The notes under the pieces: generated by a model
The model's database searches: none
What the model was told of the DNA's origin: nothing
Seen by the model: only the letters and a program-made list of their open reading frames with translations
Source: Lasiodiplodia sp. COLG20
Lineage: Eukaryota; Ascomycota; Dothideomycetes; Botryosphaeriales; Botryosphaeriaceae
DNA: 64,000 bases
Direction: 5' to 3'
Assembly (NCBI GenBank): GCA_009801085.1
Contig: VNWV01000003.1
Coordinates: 310,001-374,000 of the forward strand
Translations under genes and position numbers: made by a program
Part shown: positions 1 through 12,676 of the stretch, in pieces
Position numbering within the stretch: position 1 is the stretch's first letter
How the letters are laid out: each line of letters starts with the position of its first letter

Positions 1-1625
1 ATCTCGCCGCCCAGGCTGCGGACCTGCTCAAATAGCTGCTCCTCCTGCCTCAGCTTCAGATAAAGCATCCACATGAGGTCACGAGTCCAGCTGACGGAAC
101 CGTTGAGAATGTCGCCCTTGTTGGGACCCTTGTCTTTCTCGTCGAGGGGAAGACCGGTGGTGATGTTGCCAGCAGCACGTCTGCCGTTAGGACCAGCAAG
201 CAGTGACGTTGCTTGCGGCGGCGAGATGCCAGTGGCAGTCATGGAGGGCGACAGAGGGCCGTTGTTGTGGATGTGCTTCCGGACCTTCTCGTCCTCAAGG
301 CGATGCTGGGGCACCAGCTTGGAGAGATCCTGGATACGCTCATTGATGTTGTCTCTCCGGCGACGCTCGACCATGTTGTGGCTCTCACGGCGCCTCCGGC
401 GCTTAGCCTCCTGGGACTGGAAACCTGGGTTGCCGTTGTTCTCGACCTTGGTAGGCAGCGAGGCGTGCTTTCCCGAGGCGAGGACGTCAGCGATCTGAGC
501 ATGGTGCATGCCGGCCTGTTGAGGTGACACAATTGGTGAATCGATCCAAGACCCGCCGCTGTTGGGGGTGTTGTCCCACTGGCCCGACATGCTCTTCTGG
601 TGGCCGTGACTTGGGCGGCTGGCGTGGATAGGCTGCGCAGCCGGGAAGCTGCCTGAATCCGGAGTGCTGAGGTGAAGGCCAGCCATGGCGGGCGTCTTCG
701 GCGTCATCGGGCTGCGTGAATCGGACAGTTGCCTTTCGAGGCCCATCCTAGAGTGCTGCCTGGCGTTCATGGCGAAGGAGCCGTTGGGCATGCTTCCGAC
801 CCGGTGACCTTGCTGCATGCTCTGGAAGTGCTCGTAGTTGAAGTTGTTGTTGTTCATGAATGGGGACTGAATGGGCGCGCCATCGGGCGTGTTCGAGTAC
901 ATATTCATGTTGGGCTGTGCGTTCACGGGCATGGAACCATTGTTCATTTGACTTTGGTAGTAGCCCTGCTGATGCTGCTGTTCGTTGTGGCCATCGCCAT
1001 AGTTCTGGTAGCCCGCATTGTGATTGTTGTGGCCGGGCTCGTCGACGAGGTCACGAAGCTCGTCATCGGCGATATTCGAGTTGCCGAGGAAGCTGGAGGA
1101 CATGTTGTTTGAGCCGTATTGGTTGTTCATGATGAAGTTGTTACCCATGGTCAGGTCGTTGGGGTTGACGCCGTACTGCTGTTGGCTGTTGCTGAAATGT
1201 TGCGACATGTCAAAGTCACCGTGGAAGTTAGGGTTGAACTGGTCGGGATCCTCCTTGATGTAAGGAGCCGGCGAACCGGGGTGCGCCATGGCGGGGTCGA
1301 TGCCGTGGACCGGAGAGTCGAGTCGCAGGTCTGATTTGCAAGTGGGTTGCTTGTTGTAGCCGCTGAAAGGTGGGAAGTGGGTAATCTTGGTGTCGGCTGG
1401 AGGGGTGGTCAGCGGGGGCTCTTATAGGGTGGAAGCCTGAGCGATCGCCCAATGCACAATAGGCGAAGATCACCGCCACAACAATAGCTGAATACCTCTA
1501 GCGGCAACCGCACATCACCGGGGTCCTGCCTCAAATGACGGCAGATACCAGGCAACCAACACGCACCGCCGAGGCTTGTGGGGCAAAAGCAATCAATGCT
1601 TCGGGGGCTGCTCACCTATGATCAT
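1..1625 (-). CDS. Fungal bHLH transcription factor, C-terminus cut by window edge
   Basis: Partial gene. Inferred exons are 1625-1616 (10 nt) and 1420-1; the 195-nt intron has donor GTGAGC and an AAG acceptor. The protein starts MIIEPPLTTPPAD and has at least 476 residues before the sequence ends. The first 340 or so residues are rich in Asn, Gln, Ser and Pro, as in activation regions. At about residue 343 a strongly basic stretch (KRRRRRESHN) leads into helix 1 (MVERRRRDNINERIQDLSKL). A second helix follows a loop of roughly 60 residues (around GDILNGSVSWTRDLMWML). This arrangement resembles the fungal bHLH proteins annotated GlcD-gamma-like. It should act in the nucleus and bind E-box DNA as a dimer; targets cannot be told from sequence. 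The ATG at 1290, further in, is an alternative start, but the frame stays open and protein-like up to the splice site. Confidence 0.85.
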
Positions 1626-3872
1626 CACTGAATCGGTCGGGTCTGACTTCTTTAGATGGAAGGTTCCGTGTCGGTCCCTTGACGCTTGAGTTTGCGATAT
1701 CTGCAGCGAGCCTGGGTCTTGCGAACGCAGGTATGCAGCAGGGGGCTATGCGAACGGTGGTGACAGGAAGCACGGGACCGTTGCGGGCGTAGCTTAAATG
1801 GATGGGTGGATTTGCGGTTTGGTGAGAGAGAAGTAAGGCAAGCTAGGCGGACATGGAAGAAACTGGCAAAGCTTGCATGTACCGTCACGAATCTGTCGAG
1901 CTTGCGTCAAACGTTCTGCATGAGAGCATTAGCTTTGCATTGCTCCAGCCGTTTTTGCGGCACCTGGCGGCCGAGAGAGGCCTCGGCCTGCACGCCTAGA
2001 TGCCGTGGGATGTGGTCGACGCACCTGTCGCTGCTGCTGACTGCGCGAGGAGGCCAGAAGTTCGCGGAACCCGTTTCGGTGTTGATGGGACAGGCGCCAG
2101 CCGAGAGCTAGGGCGAAGGAGGGCTGCTAAGGACACTGTGCCTGCAGCCAGCGAGATCCGGGGTGCGATGTCGCTGAGGGGAGGGGGAGGAGGCTGCGGG
2201 AACGTGTTAGCTCGCCTGCTTGCATTGAGAGCGACCAAGAGAGGAACGCGCATGGGCGGTGGCGCGCGCCGCACAATGAGACAATGGCTCAGCAGCGCAG
2301 AAAAGCAGCGACGGCGGCGGGGGCCACCGTCTGGACCGTCCCAAAGCGGGCACAACAGCAGAAGACGCAGTCGCACAAGGTGGAAACCTTCATGCGCTGG
2401 GAGTGCTAAGGCTGAGGGCTGTGGATGGCACGCCCTGGGGGTGGGGAGAGGGAGAACTCACCTGCGACGAGGCGTCGAGCCTTGGAGCGAGTCGAGGGAG
2501 AAGAGGGGAGAAGAGGAGCGGTGTCGAGCGGCGAAGCCGTCGGAAGCGTGCGGCTTGAAGGCGCGGGTGCAGCGCTTGCTCGTGCGGGCAAGCGCGTCGT
2601 GGGCGGGCGGACAGCGGCTCAATGCCCTCTGCTGCCGTCGCCTCGGGTGGCGGTGGATAGGCCGTTCGGCGCGGTGCCTGTGGGACGTGAAAAGTGACGA
2701 TGGCGGGGTCCCCGGGCGCTGCTCAGTTGAGGATCTCCAGCCGGGCCTCGCTGGTGCGAGGGTGCTAGGCGGTCTTTATTAAGCTGACGGGTCGCCTTTC
2801 CGAGCGGGCACACGGACGGCCGGCTTCGGGCGTGCAGTCTTGCTGACAGGAGTAAATTCACGTCGCCCGCCGAGAGCGCCGGAATTCGAGTTGGGCGGCC
2901 GACGTCGAGGCGGTCAGGCGTGGTGGGATGAGGCTCGCGCAGCGACTGGCCGCGGGGGGCTTAGGCTACCAGATTTGGCGGTGGGGGATGCTGGTCGCGG
3001 CGGCGAGGAATGCGCAACAGGAAAGCAGCGTTCACCGAGATCGAGGCACTGGGGTACGACTACAGGCGCGAGGATTGGCCCGAGGGGCGCGCGGCAGTTA
3101 TATGGCTTCGCGCTGCTGCCCGCCGCCCGCAGCCACACCCCCTCTTGCGCTGTCTAGGGTGGTGGATGGTCACGGAGCGGGCAGTCTCAGATCACCGCCG
3201 CGGATGATGCTATGATGAAGGCACCGCGCAAGTGACTCACGGCGCGCGCAAGCTGCCGCCCGGCGCGGCGGGCTGCTATCGCGGCAGTGCGCGCCCCCCA
3301 GCGCGTCGCAGCCACAGAGTGAGACACGCGCCTAAGCCCAAACCTGCGCCGATCGGCCCAAGCCGCAGACATCGCGAGCGCAGCTTCAAAGAGCTCCCTC
3401 TCTCCCTTCCCACCACACCCTCCCGCAGCCTCTCTCACCGCCGCCCGCCGCCCAATCAGCGCCCGCGCCACGCTCCCGCCAGCGCGCACGCCGCCCCGCC
3501 GCCGTCGTCCTTGACAGCCCGTTGCTGCCCCAGCCGAGTTGCACCCCGATCGAATCACACGTCTCCTCGCTGTCTGAGACCCTGCCAGACACCCTGGTCA
3601 CTGGATACTCAACTTCTCGCCCTCCCGAGCGCAATCGCGGAGATCATCTGCACGCAATCAGCGCGATATTCGCCGCCTCCCGCCCGCGCTAGCCCTCTTC
3701 GCCGCGACCAGCCCGCCGCGAGACACACCCGCAGGCTCGTCGGCCCTCTTCTATACGAGTCCCGCCGATCGGGTTGCACGCTTGGGGAAGCTGCTCCCAG
3801 CCAAGCTCCCGCCGCTGCCGTTCTGGTGCTCGATCCAACGGCTCCAGCGGCTTGATTCTGCACACCGCAACC
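1626..3872. other. Intergenic, divergent promoters of bHLH gene and SFT2
   Basis: 2.2 kb between two genes that point away from each other. It is GC-rich and CpG-rich. From about 3400 to 3560 the + strand is C/T-rich, as fungal core promoters often are, which fits SFT2. Open frames here (for example 2000-2782) have Arg/Gly-biased composition and no recognisable domain. No RNA gene was seen. Confidence 0.5.
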
Positions 3873-5281
3873 ATGGCGTCACAGAACTTTCGCGACTCCA
3901 TGAACTCGCTCGGGTGGAGCCGGCGCGATCCTGACCTGCCCGTGAGCACTGCGCAGACACCGCTCTGGTCCCGCCTCAACCCTTTTGGCGGCGGTGGTTA
4001 CGTGAGGCTGCCGACCCACGAGGGCCCGGGAGCGCCGCTGCCCGCCCCGACGCGTCGAGAGGAGGAGGAGGGATGGCTTGCCCGTAAGTCTAGTCCGCCC
4101 TGCTGCCTGCGTTGCCCCGTCCTGCCGCCTGTCCTCCGCCCAGCCGTCCGGGAATCAGCAGCCCGCTTGACGGTGCTGCACCCTGCGCCGGGCAGATCTG
4201 GGTGAGAGGTGCAGTTCCTGCGTATTGCACTTGTATGCGTGCGTCAGGGTTGCATGAGCGGGTGCGACGTCTGCCACTCCGAAAAAGCGCGCGAGAAACG
4301 AGTCTTCAGGCACTGGCTGACGCGTTCTGGCCACAGTGAGCCGATGGGATCGAATGCTCATCTTTGGCGGCCTGAACCTGGCCGCCGCTGCTATGTTTGT
4401 CGTCTGCTTCGCCCTGATGCCCACCGGCGTCTTCCTGCTCAAGCCTAGGAAGTTTGCTATCCTGTAAGTTCGTATTGAGGGCCCGCTTTCATGCATTTTG
4501 ACAGGCATGGCGACGTCTCTTACATCAGGGCCGTCGTGAGCCACGTTCCCCTTCCGAGACATCGTCCCACCCAACCAGCGATCATGCGGGTGCGACCTGC
4601 GGTGCACTGCAGATGTCGCTACCTAATCTCAACTTCCCTCGAGCCCTGTTCCAATCATATCAGCTGGCAGTCCTGCAGGGTTCCGCAGCAGCTAACGCTC
4701 GATCTTCTTTCCTCAGGTGGACCATGGGCTCCGTGCTCTTCTTAGCTTCCTGGGCGGTCATGATGGGCCCAATGCAGTATGGTAAGCCAGCCTCTGCCTC
4801 TTTGGGCCGCCATCTTATCAGGCGCTGACCAAAAGTTCCCAGTGCAACATCTTACCTCCGGGCCTCGCTTGCCCTTCACTGCCGCCTACTTTGGCAGCAT
4901 CGCACTGACGCTGTACTTTTCGCTTGGGGTAAGTCAGATTCCCTGTCCTGTCACCCCTGCAATCGATAAACCTGCTTTCCTACCCGTCGACCCCCTGTCA
5001 CAGCCTCTGCAGCCTCCACCACCACCACCACCACTTCCACCTCCACTACCACCGCCCCCCTCCCCCACGCTAGCCGCCACATGCGATTGCTCGTGTTAAG
5101 TTCCGGAGCGCGTGATTGACTGATACAGCTACACTCCACCATCCTCACGCTCATCTCGTCGATCGTGCAGCTGGTTTGCCTGCTGTGGTATCTCGTCTCT
5201 TATTTTCCGATGGGATCGTCCGGCTTGCGCTTCGCCGCTCGGTTTGGCGGCAACCGAGTTGCTGCATGGATGAACGATTAA
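3873..5281 (+). CDS. SFT2: SFT2-family Golgi transport membrane protein
   Basis: Five exons: 3873-4083, 4337-4463, 4717-4781, 4843-4928 and 5129-5281 (213 aa). All introns have GTAAG donors and the phases agree. Known role of the family: a small four-helix membrane protein of the late Golgi that helps endosome-derived vesicles fuse. Visible features: a soluble N-terminus with a Gly/Pro linker and an acidic patch (residues 1-75); four hydrophobic segments (RMLIFGGLNLAAAAMFVVCF, FAILWTMGSVLFLASWAVMM, FTAAYFGSIALTLYFSLG, ILTLISSIVQLVCLLWYLVSYF); and the conserved YVQHLTSGPRLPFTAAYFGS block, which spans an exon join. The start lies in a good Kozak context (gcaaccATGG). Intron 4 carries a (CCA/CCT)-rich run near 5020. 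Length and topology match the family. Confidence 0.95.
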
Positions 5282-6924
5282 TTTGCCGCTTCGTATTGCT
5301 ACTAGTTTACCTACATAGACATGACGCGTATATACGCGTCTCTGGGTGTGCCACCGCGCAACGGCATACGCGGAGGGGCCCAAATGCTATGCACTTAACG
5401 CCTTCCGAACGAGCCGCGACGCTACATCCGGGTCATCAGGTCCAGATTTCGCAGTGTAAGATTTTGGCTGAGGAAGCCACCTGTTACCTCCGTCGCCCGG
5501 AGCCTGCCACCACTGTTCAAAGCAGCCTAGGTTGCTTAGGGAATTTATCATATGCGCCTTTGTTGCTTACTCACCCACGCTCTAGTTTCACTCGCGGCCA
5601 ATCATCCAGCACGAGTTCCTACATATACTAATGCAAACAACAGCGACCTGCGTTGCGGATGCTACACTTCGGCCGGCCTCGCAAACCGGGCCAACCAGTA
5701 TCGTTTGCACGATTAGCGATACATCCCAGGGTCGTGTCCTTGTGGCCAGCGTAGCAATCCCGGCGACGTCGCTTGGACGTCGTTTCAAACTCGCTCCGGC
5801 TCGATCAAAAGCTAGAGCTGGGTCAGTCGCATGGTACTGTAACGACACGCCCACTCGGAGTTGAAGCCTTGATCCGCATGGACTTGGCGGATGCCTGGCC
5901 GCGACTGCGCATACGAGAAAATGCCGATTTCACTATTCGATGAAAAGTCAATCCTCTCAATATTATGCACACTGACTACGTTACGAGAAGGCAATCCCGT
6001 GCTGTGGCTTGCAATAGAGGGCTGTGACAGGGCTTGTGGGCTTGCGCCTCTCGCATTCGATGTCGAGCACGTTGCCAATAAGAAGTGATAAAGTATCATC
6101 TCAGCCTTGTCAGCTCGGAGTGCACCGGCTGGAGCGTGGTACGACACACTATCCATGATACTTCCATATAGCACCCATCCTCTACCACCATGGCTCACTC
6201 TCAGTCATGCCCATCCCCCCTACAAGCCTAGACCCTTGCCACGCCTGAACCCTGACGCTCGGTGGAGCAGAGAAGCCACTGGACGGGCGCTTCTCGCGAA
6301 GAGCATATCCCTGCGGCGCTGGCGGTCGGGCCGCGGAGGGGCACATGAAGAAACAAGCGGATATCCTTGTCAGGTCTGTTCTAGCGCTTCGACAGAGCAA
6401 GGTAGCCCAAGAAGGAAGGCATCGTGGATCTTCAACAACGCCTGAGGAGGGTCCGAAGAAAGGCCTGCAGCACCAGCAAACTGCGATCAGCGCCGGCGGG
6501 CCCTTTGATCTGATCTCGAGACTCAGCTAGCGCCCGGCGTGCCGCCTAAGACAGGAGACACATACATCGACGCGGGCCTCTCAGCAACCGGCGACCCCAT
6601 GGTGGCTCGCCTCGCTGCTCCTCAAACAGGCTGTGATGGACGGCGCCCACACACACCCAGCCAAGGCCAAAAGAAGCCAGACAGGGGGTGTTCGGTGCAT
6701 GCACGCACCCACCCAATCCCCGTCGACCCGCCCGGCAATCCGTCCAATCCCAGGGCCGCCCACGCCAGCAGCTCTCATGCGCACACCCCTCCCCTACACC
6801 TCCGGGCCAATCCCTACACGCTCTCCACCTCCAGGGCGCCGGCAGCAGCGGCGGTAGCCGGCAGCAATCTACATACCACACGAGAACACCTTTGCTCGAC
6901 ATCTGTCTGGGCCGGGCGCATTCT

Positions 6925-6944
6925 GCTCGCTCGCTCGCTCGCTC
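6925..6944. repeat. (GCTC)5 microsatellite
   Basis: Five tandem copies of GCTC inside the intergenic block. No functional sign. Confidence 0.9.
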
Positions 6945-7291
6945 TTGCGACCAGGGGGCGCTGCGCCTCGCGTATTGCTGCCCTTGCCCGGCCCAGCACC
7001 CACCCCCCCATGTTCCCCGCATCCGCAATCCGCGCGCATGGGCTGACCGCGGCTTGAGCGCGACGCACACACTCTCACTACACACTTACACAACGACACA
7101 CGCGCGCACAAAGAAAAAAGTCGCGCCCGACGCGTCGGCGCGTCTTCGCTCGACCACCGTAAATGACCGTTACCCACCCACACCCTCAGCTGAGCGTCCA
7201 CCGGAGTTCTCTCCACCCGTGTCCTGATCCACCCCGGGTAGCAGAAAGTACACACAGCTTAGGGTGCTGACTCTGGACCCCTCCCATCGTG

Positions 7292-7317
7292 AGCGGCGGC
7301 GGCGGCGGCGGCGGCGC
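7292..7317. repeat. (GCG/GGC)n trinucleotide repeat
   Basis: About eight copies of a GGC unit in intergenic DNA. It is directly followed by cttgaggcgccgcgcg, so the region is very GC-rich locally. Confidence 0.85.
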
Positions 7318-8087
7318 TTGAGGCGCCGCGCGCGGCTGCCGTCATAGAGAAAGCAAAAAAAATCACAGCCAACCCCAAAAGCAATGTAGGGATCCTCACT
7401 CCACATTCTCACGCACAGCACAGTCAGCACTTTCCACGCTGACGGGCAATAGCAAAGAAAAGGGGAAAAACCCAGCAGCAGTGAGCAAGCGCCACCGCAT
7501 ACAGAAAAGAAAAAACAAAAATAAGAGGATCCTGCGCTAAACGAACCCGAACTGATTATTGAGTCAACGAGCAATAAAGCAAGGCTGTGTAGGAGCCTGA
7601 GGCTTTCTAATCCACTTTCTCACCACTAACGGCCGCGACGGGATGGTTAGTGATGGTGACGGTGGTAGTGGCGGACTCCACGTGCCCCTTCCTTGTCCAC
7701 CTATTTTCCTCTGCCGCCTCACACACCCGTCATATTCATCATCACTAAGCTCCTGACGCGAGATGTGTCAAAGCACGTCTCTCGCGAGATTGCCTTTCGG
7801 CCAGGGAAGGGGAGCGGCTCCGCCCTCGATGCTCATGGGCACACACGCGCACACACACACCCACCCCGGGCGATTAGTGTTTGTGCTAAGCACAAAAGTA
7901 TCGGGATGATATATCCCACCCCCATGCTCCCAACCCCAGTCTCGGCTCCGTCATTGCGCAGTTGATGCCTGCAACCTGCATGAGTCAAGTTTGCCTGCGG
8001 GTCTGGTCTGGTCTGGTGTCACATTCGGCGATCCGAAGCAAGAGTAGTACGACGCTGTGTATTATGAAGTAGCAGAAAACCACCTGC

Positions 8088-8108
8088 AAAAAAAAAAAAA
8101 AAAAAAAA
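8088..8108 (+). repeat. Poly(A) tract, 21 A
   Basis: Uninterrupted run of 21 A on the + strand. No target-site duplication or retroelement coding sequence lies next to it, so I treat it as a simple repeat. Confidence 0.9.
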
Positions 8109-11100
8109 GAGGCGCCGGCAGACGTGCCCCGTGGGGCCGGGAACGGAGGTATGGCAGCATGACCTGTCTGTGCAGACATCCGGCAGACAAATTACGGTTT
8201 GACAAGCCGAAAGGTAATCTCCTTGCGCATCTGCGCAGCATGGATGGGAAGAGCGAGCGAGCAGGACCAACACGATACTGACTGGGGTTCACACACGGCG
8301 GAGAGAGGGACCATCCTTGCAGGCAGTCCTTCCGACCAGGCTGCGGCACGCGCACGTTGCGCAAGGCTGGGCTCGGCGAAGGGAAAAAGAACTGACGACG
8401 AAGCTCCTTAACCCTTTTCGACCGTCCAGCCGCGGGAAAGGTACGGCACACGCGCAGCGCCCAACCCGCGCGCGCAGCTGCGCTAAAGGGACAGTAAAGT
8501 AAAACCGCACACCTTCCATCCCCATCGTACCTTTGAGATTCCGCTAGCAAATCTTGTCGGCGGGAGGAGTAGCAAATCTCGATCGCGCTCTTAGGGCGGA
8601 GAAGCGGCCGGACCATCGTCACCACCAGCCACCCTTCTCCGGGTGATTTTCGTCGCCCGGTCTTTTGCTAATCCGCACGAGCTCCTGTATAACGACGATC
8701 GATGCCTTTTAAGAGAAGACGCCGGACGTTTTCTGCCCTCGAACCTCACCCCACGCCCGACTGACTCATGTCTGTACATCATGACGGCGCCACCACCCAC
8801 CAGGCATCTCTGCCATCACTACCACTTTCGGCGTGGTGGTTCGTTTGACAGAAGTGCCGCGCGGGGCTGAAATGGTAAACCGGATTGCGCAGGCGCTCTA
8901 GCTGCTAGTGAAACAAAATTTAAGCCTAGTCCCTTTGATCCTCCCCATCCTTCCTCCGGATATCAGAAAGAAAAAGGAAACACGAGGCAGCTGAAAAGAG
9001 TCCCGATAAGCTCGAGACGTTACTCGTTTCCGACACTTTGCTGACGCTTCGAGTGGGTGGCTTGCGACAGAAGGATGACGAAGTGTGCTATCCAGAAGAG
9101 ACGTTAGACTATCAAATCTGTTTTACCGCTGGTGTGTGTGTGTGCAGGCGTGCTGGTTGCTCGCAGGAGCAGCTTCGCCACCATCGACGCGCGCGCGCAA
9201 CCCATGACTCGGGAATAACCCCGGGATTGACCCTCCCCATCGTTTATTTCCCTCTTGCCGGTGGTATTATTGTTTTTCTTGGTTCTTGTGAGCGAGGCGG
9301 CCCCTTCGCCGAGGCTAGACCCGCTTGCTAGACGCGCCGGAATTATTTTGGGGGGGCCTTCGCTCGCCTTGGCCACGCAGCCCGGGTGGCTGCAGACCAG
9401 GTGCACTAAAACGGTAGGCTCGGCGACTGGGTGGTGGTGGGGGCGTGGCCAAAAGCCGCCGCGGCAGGGAAAATAGATCTGTTGCGAACGGGAAATCTTC
9501 CGCCCACGGAGCCGCCTGGTGAACATGGCGGTGATGCTTAGAAGCGAGAGGACTGGGGTTTGTGATCGTCCAGCCCTCTGCTGACGATAGTGGTGCTCTC
9601 ATCAGTTCACTTTTTCGGGGGGAGCAGAGAGCAAACACGCAATCAGTTGCTCCCCCCCTCGGCCCCGATCGACGCCGGCAAAGTTTCCTCTGTTTCCAAA
9701 CATGCAAGCTGAGGGTGTGGTCGGCGCTTTGGCAAGGGCAAAATGCTTGGGTGCGTCTCTCGTCTCTCCGCTTGCGCCCGGGTCACGTAGATGCAAGTAG
9801 GGGACGAAGGGTACACAGACACAGGCGCGCCTCCCGCCTTCGCTTTCATTTTGTTCCGTCGAACGCAGGTGGGTCAGTTGGACCCAGGCTGACTGTGACT
9901 GACTGTGACAGCCCAACAGGGCGCTCGTCTCGTGCAGGTGACGGAGGCGTCGGCGGAACTCGGTATCGGGCAAGTGGCGCATCGAAATGGCCATATGATG
10001 GGATTCTGTGATTCACCATCGTAGAAGGGACTCGAATTCTTGCTTTCCTCGAGCGGCAAAGTCCGGCCGCACCAACACACGTCGTTTCTTGGCCTGGTGT
10101 TGGAAAGTAAGGTCGGAGCAGCGACAGCTCACGCATCAGCAAGGAAGGATCACGTATTGGACGGAGAAGGCCGGAGATGGGACACGATGATGAGCTGCTG
10201 GCCGGCCTTTTGCCGGGCCCAACAGTCGCGTCGCGCGGTGGAGGAGGCGAGATAGTCCCAAGCTTTCTGCAGCGCCGCGGTAGATACGAGGGGCCCGTTC
10301 GCAGCAGCGGGGTCGCTAGCTCGGCGGCGCCGACGTCAAAAGCGCATGGCAGGGCGTCTGGCGTGCTACGAGGCGGTGGAGGGAACGGGTCCAGGTAGCG
10401 GGCGGCTGGGAACGAGTCACAATGGCCAGTCAGGCGGCAGGGCAGCGTTGGATGGAGGTTGAAAGCAGCGGTGTACGGTCATCAGGGCGATTAGCGGGCG
10501 ACGGAGCTGTTCGAGCGCTAGAAGCGTCAAAACTAGCCTTCCGGCTGGCCAGCGTGCATGGCAGACGCGCAGCCGGGCGAGGCAAGAGCTTTGGGCGCGG
10601 CGATTGGGCGGGCAGGCGCTCGGCGGCAGACTACGCAGACTGGGGCTTGAGGGCACCCATGGACACACCCACTGCTGCTGCGTGCGGATCTTCTGCGGTT
10701 CGGCCCTTTAGCCTGTGTGCCCTACATACGCCTGCGTGGTCCAGCGCGGGCCTGTGCGCGCGCGCGGCCTCGCGGCGATGCAGACGTCAGATCGTCGATC
10801 GCCATGCACGCGTTGCTGGCCGAGCGGGCCCGCGTGGGTGCTGCTGTCTCGCCGGCGAAATGAGAGAAAGACATTGTCGGGCGGGTTTCGGGCTGGCAAC
10901 GAGGCGGGGGCCAGGGTCGACCCGAGGGCAGGGTCGACCTCCGCTGTGGAGATGGAGCGGGACGGACGTCACTGCGCTGCCGTGCGACCACCCGGCCTCA
11001 ACAATCGCTTTGTCTCGCGCATGAAGAGGGTGTGAGATGGCCCGGAGATCTGTGTTTCAGCGCCGCGAGATTCATCTCTGTGTCGCCTCCCCTTAGCTTA

Positions 11101-12676
11101 GCGAGGCCGTTGCGCCATGTGAGCTCTCCAACACGCAGCGCTGCTCCCCCACCTCAGCGCGCACCTCAGCGCGCACCGCAGCGCTGCTCTTCACACAAAT
11201 CTCCGACCACGGACAGGCGGTCTGACCGCGTGTACCGTAGCAGCTTCCCCACCGCAACGGCGGCCCGTCGAGTCTTGGCGCAGACGATCGGTTTCGGCGC
11301 CGTTTGGCCTACCGGTCAACCATCGCCGCGAGCCTGCCTCATCATGCGACGCTCCCCAAATGAGCGGTGAGACAGGGGAGATGCACGTCAGACTGAGTCC
11401 GGACGCGTGGGTGCTGCCGCTCCGAGTACGCGCCATCACGCCGTTCAGCCGAACCTCTGCCTCACACCACCACGCAATTGCCTCAAGGGGCAGTGCTTCA
11501 GGATCGCCATCAGACTCAATCCCGTCAACCCGAGACTTCATCATGATGCCCGCATGTAGCGCCATATCAGACAAGCAATGCTCGAGTGGAGAACTCAGAA
11601 ATTAATATACGCCTTGGACAACAATAACACCACGGGCAGGCAAGCAAAGTATGCGAAGAGCATGCCGGCAAGAGTTCAGGTGACACTTCAAGATAACGAG
11701 GTCAGTGATGACCATGCAAGGCGCTTCTCCGCACCGTCCTATAGGTTCTGAGCATCAAAAGCCTGTACGAGGTCATTCGTGAGGAGGATTCTGCATCTCC
11801 AATTTCCGCCAAAGACGCCGAACTCCCTTACATGCGCATTTGAGGCAGGTGTCTAGATGACAATGTAGACCTACTTTTAATTACACAAAGTCATTCAGAA
11901 GTGTATTCTGAAACTATCCCTACCAATAATTCATGCGGTCACCGGAGTCGCCGTGAAGATTCCACAAAGCCATCGGGATTAGGCGGCGTCCTCATGAGGA
12001 AGAAAGGCCAAAGCCGGTAGAAACGCTCATCGCATCGTGACTTCCGGCGAAGCGCTGCTGTAATCTTCGGTGTCTGATCATTATCGCATGAGGGCGCCAT
12101 GTTTGCTCTCCTGAGTCGTAGGACATATCTCAATGACAGCTGGAATTGCGCCACGAATGCGGAAAACTGTTCCCATGGGGCTTTCGTAAGGGTCACTCGC
12201 AACAAATGATGCACTGCAAACATTTGCTTTGGCACTCCAGCTTCCGCTCCGGCATGGAATCCCTTTGGCTACAAGTTTTCCTGCCTTTTCCGTACCTACA
12301 GAGGATGAAATGGCCCGGCTATGTATATTAGAAGATAGTGAGCTGTTCACTGCTCTGAGTATCTCGCTATAGTACTTCCATCACTTTCTCTAGATACCTG
12401 TCTTGCTCGAGCGAACTTTTCCGCTTCCGTATGTGATTGTCTGGTGTTCTGGGTGAAAGTGATTGTGTCGCTTCCCGATTCGGCAATACCACTCTTCCAT
12501 ACAGTTCGAAAGCGAGCAGGCGCACATCACCGTAGCAACAGATATTCACCTGGCCCAGCGGCTGCTTGCTTCTGCCTATTTCTTCCCAGATCTTTTTCAT
12601 TGCCCACCCAGACTCTTTGTTCTTCAGCTTCCGCCAACTCCAACTCCTCCACCAAAACTCCCCTTGCGCCACCTTT

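Larger units (their letters stand above)
5282..12676. other. 7.4-kb stretch without a recognisable gene
   Basis: No open frame here has a domain I recognise, and none can be joined by good splice sites into a protein-like chain. It holds low-complexity tracts: (GCTC)n at 6925, CA-rich runs near 7060-7110 and 7845-7865, GGC repeats near 7292-7317, poly(A) at 8088-8108 and GCGCACCTCA repeats near 11157-11178. The left two thirds are GC-rich; from about 11600 the composition becomes more AT-rich. No tRNA-like A/B box pair was seen by eye. Confidence 0.45.

Noticed and set aside
2000..2782. 260-codon open frame upstream of SFT2
   Set aside because: Arg/Gly-rich chance frame in CpG-rich promoter DNA, with overlapping frames on both strands and no motif.
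10422..11024. 200-codon open frame in the first desert
   Set aside because: Biased to Ala, Arg, Ser and Gly with no domain or repeat; opposite-strand frames of similar quality overlap it.
12081..12350. 89-codon - strand frame with fairly balanced composition
   Set aside because: It begins at GTG, not ATG, no upstream exon could be joined convincingly, and it lies in the promoter region of the SET gene.
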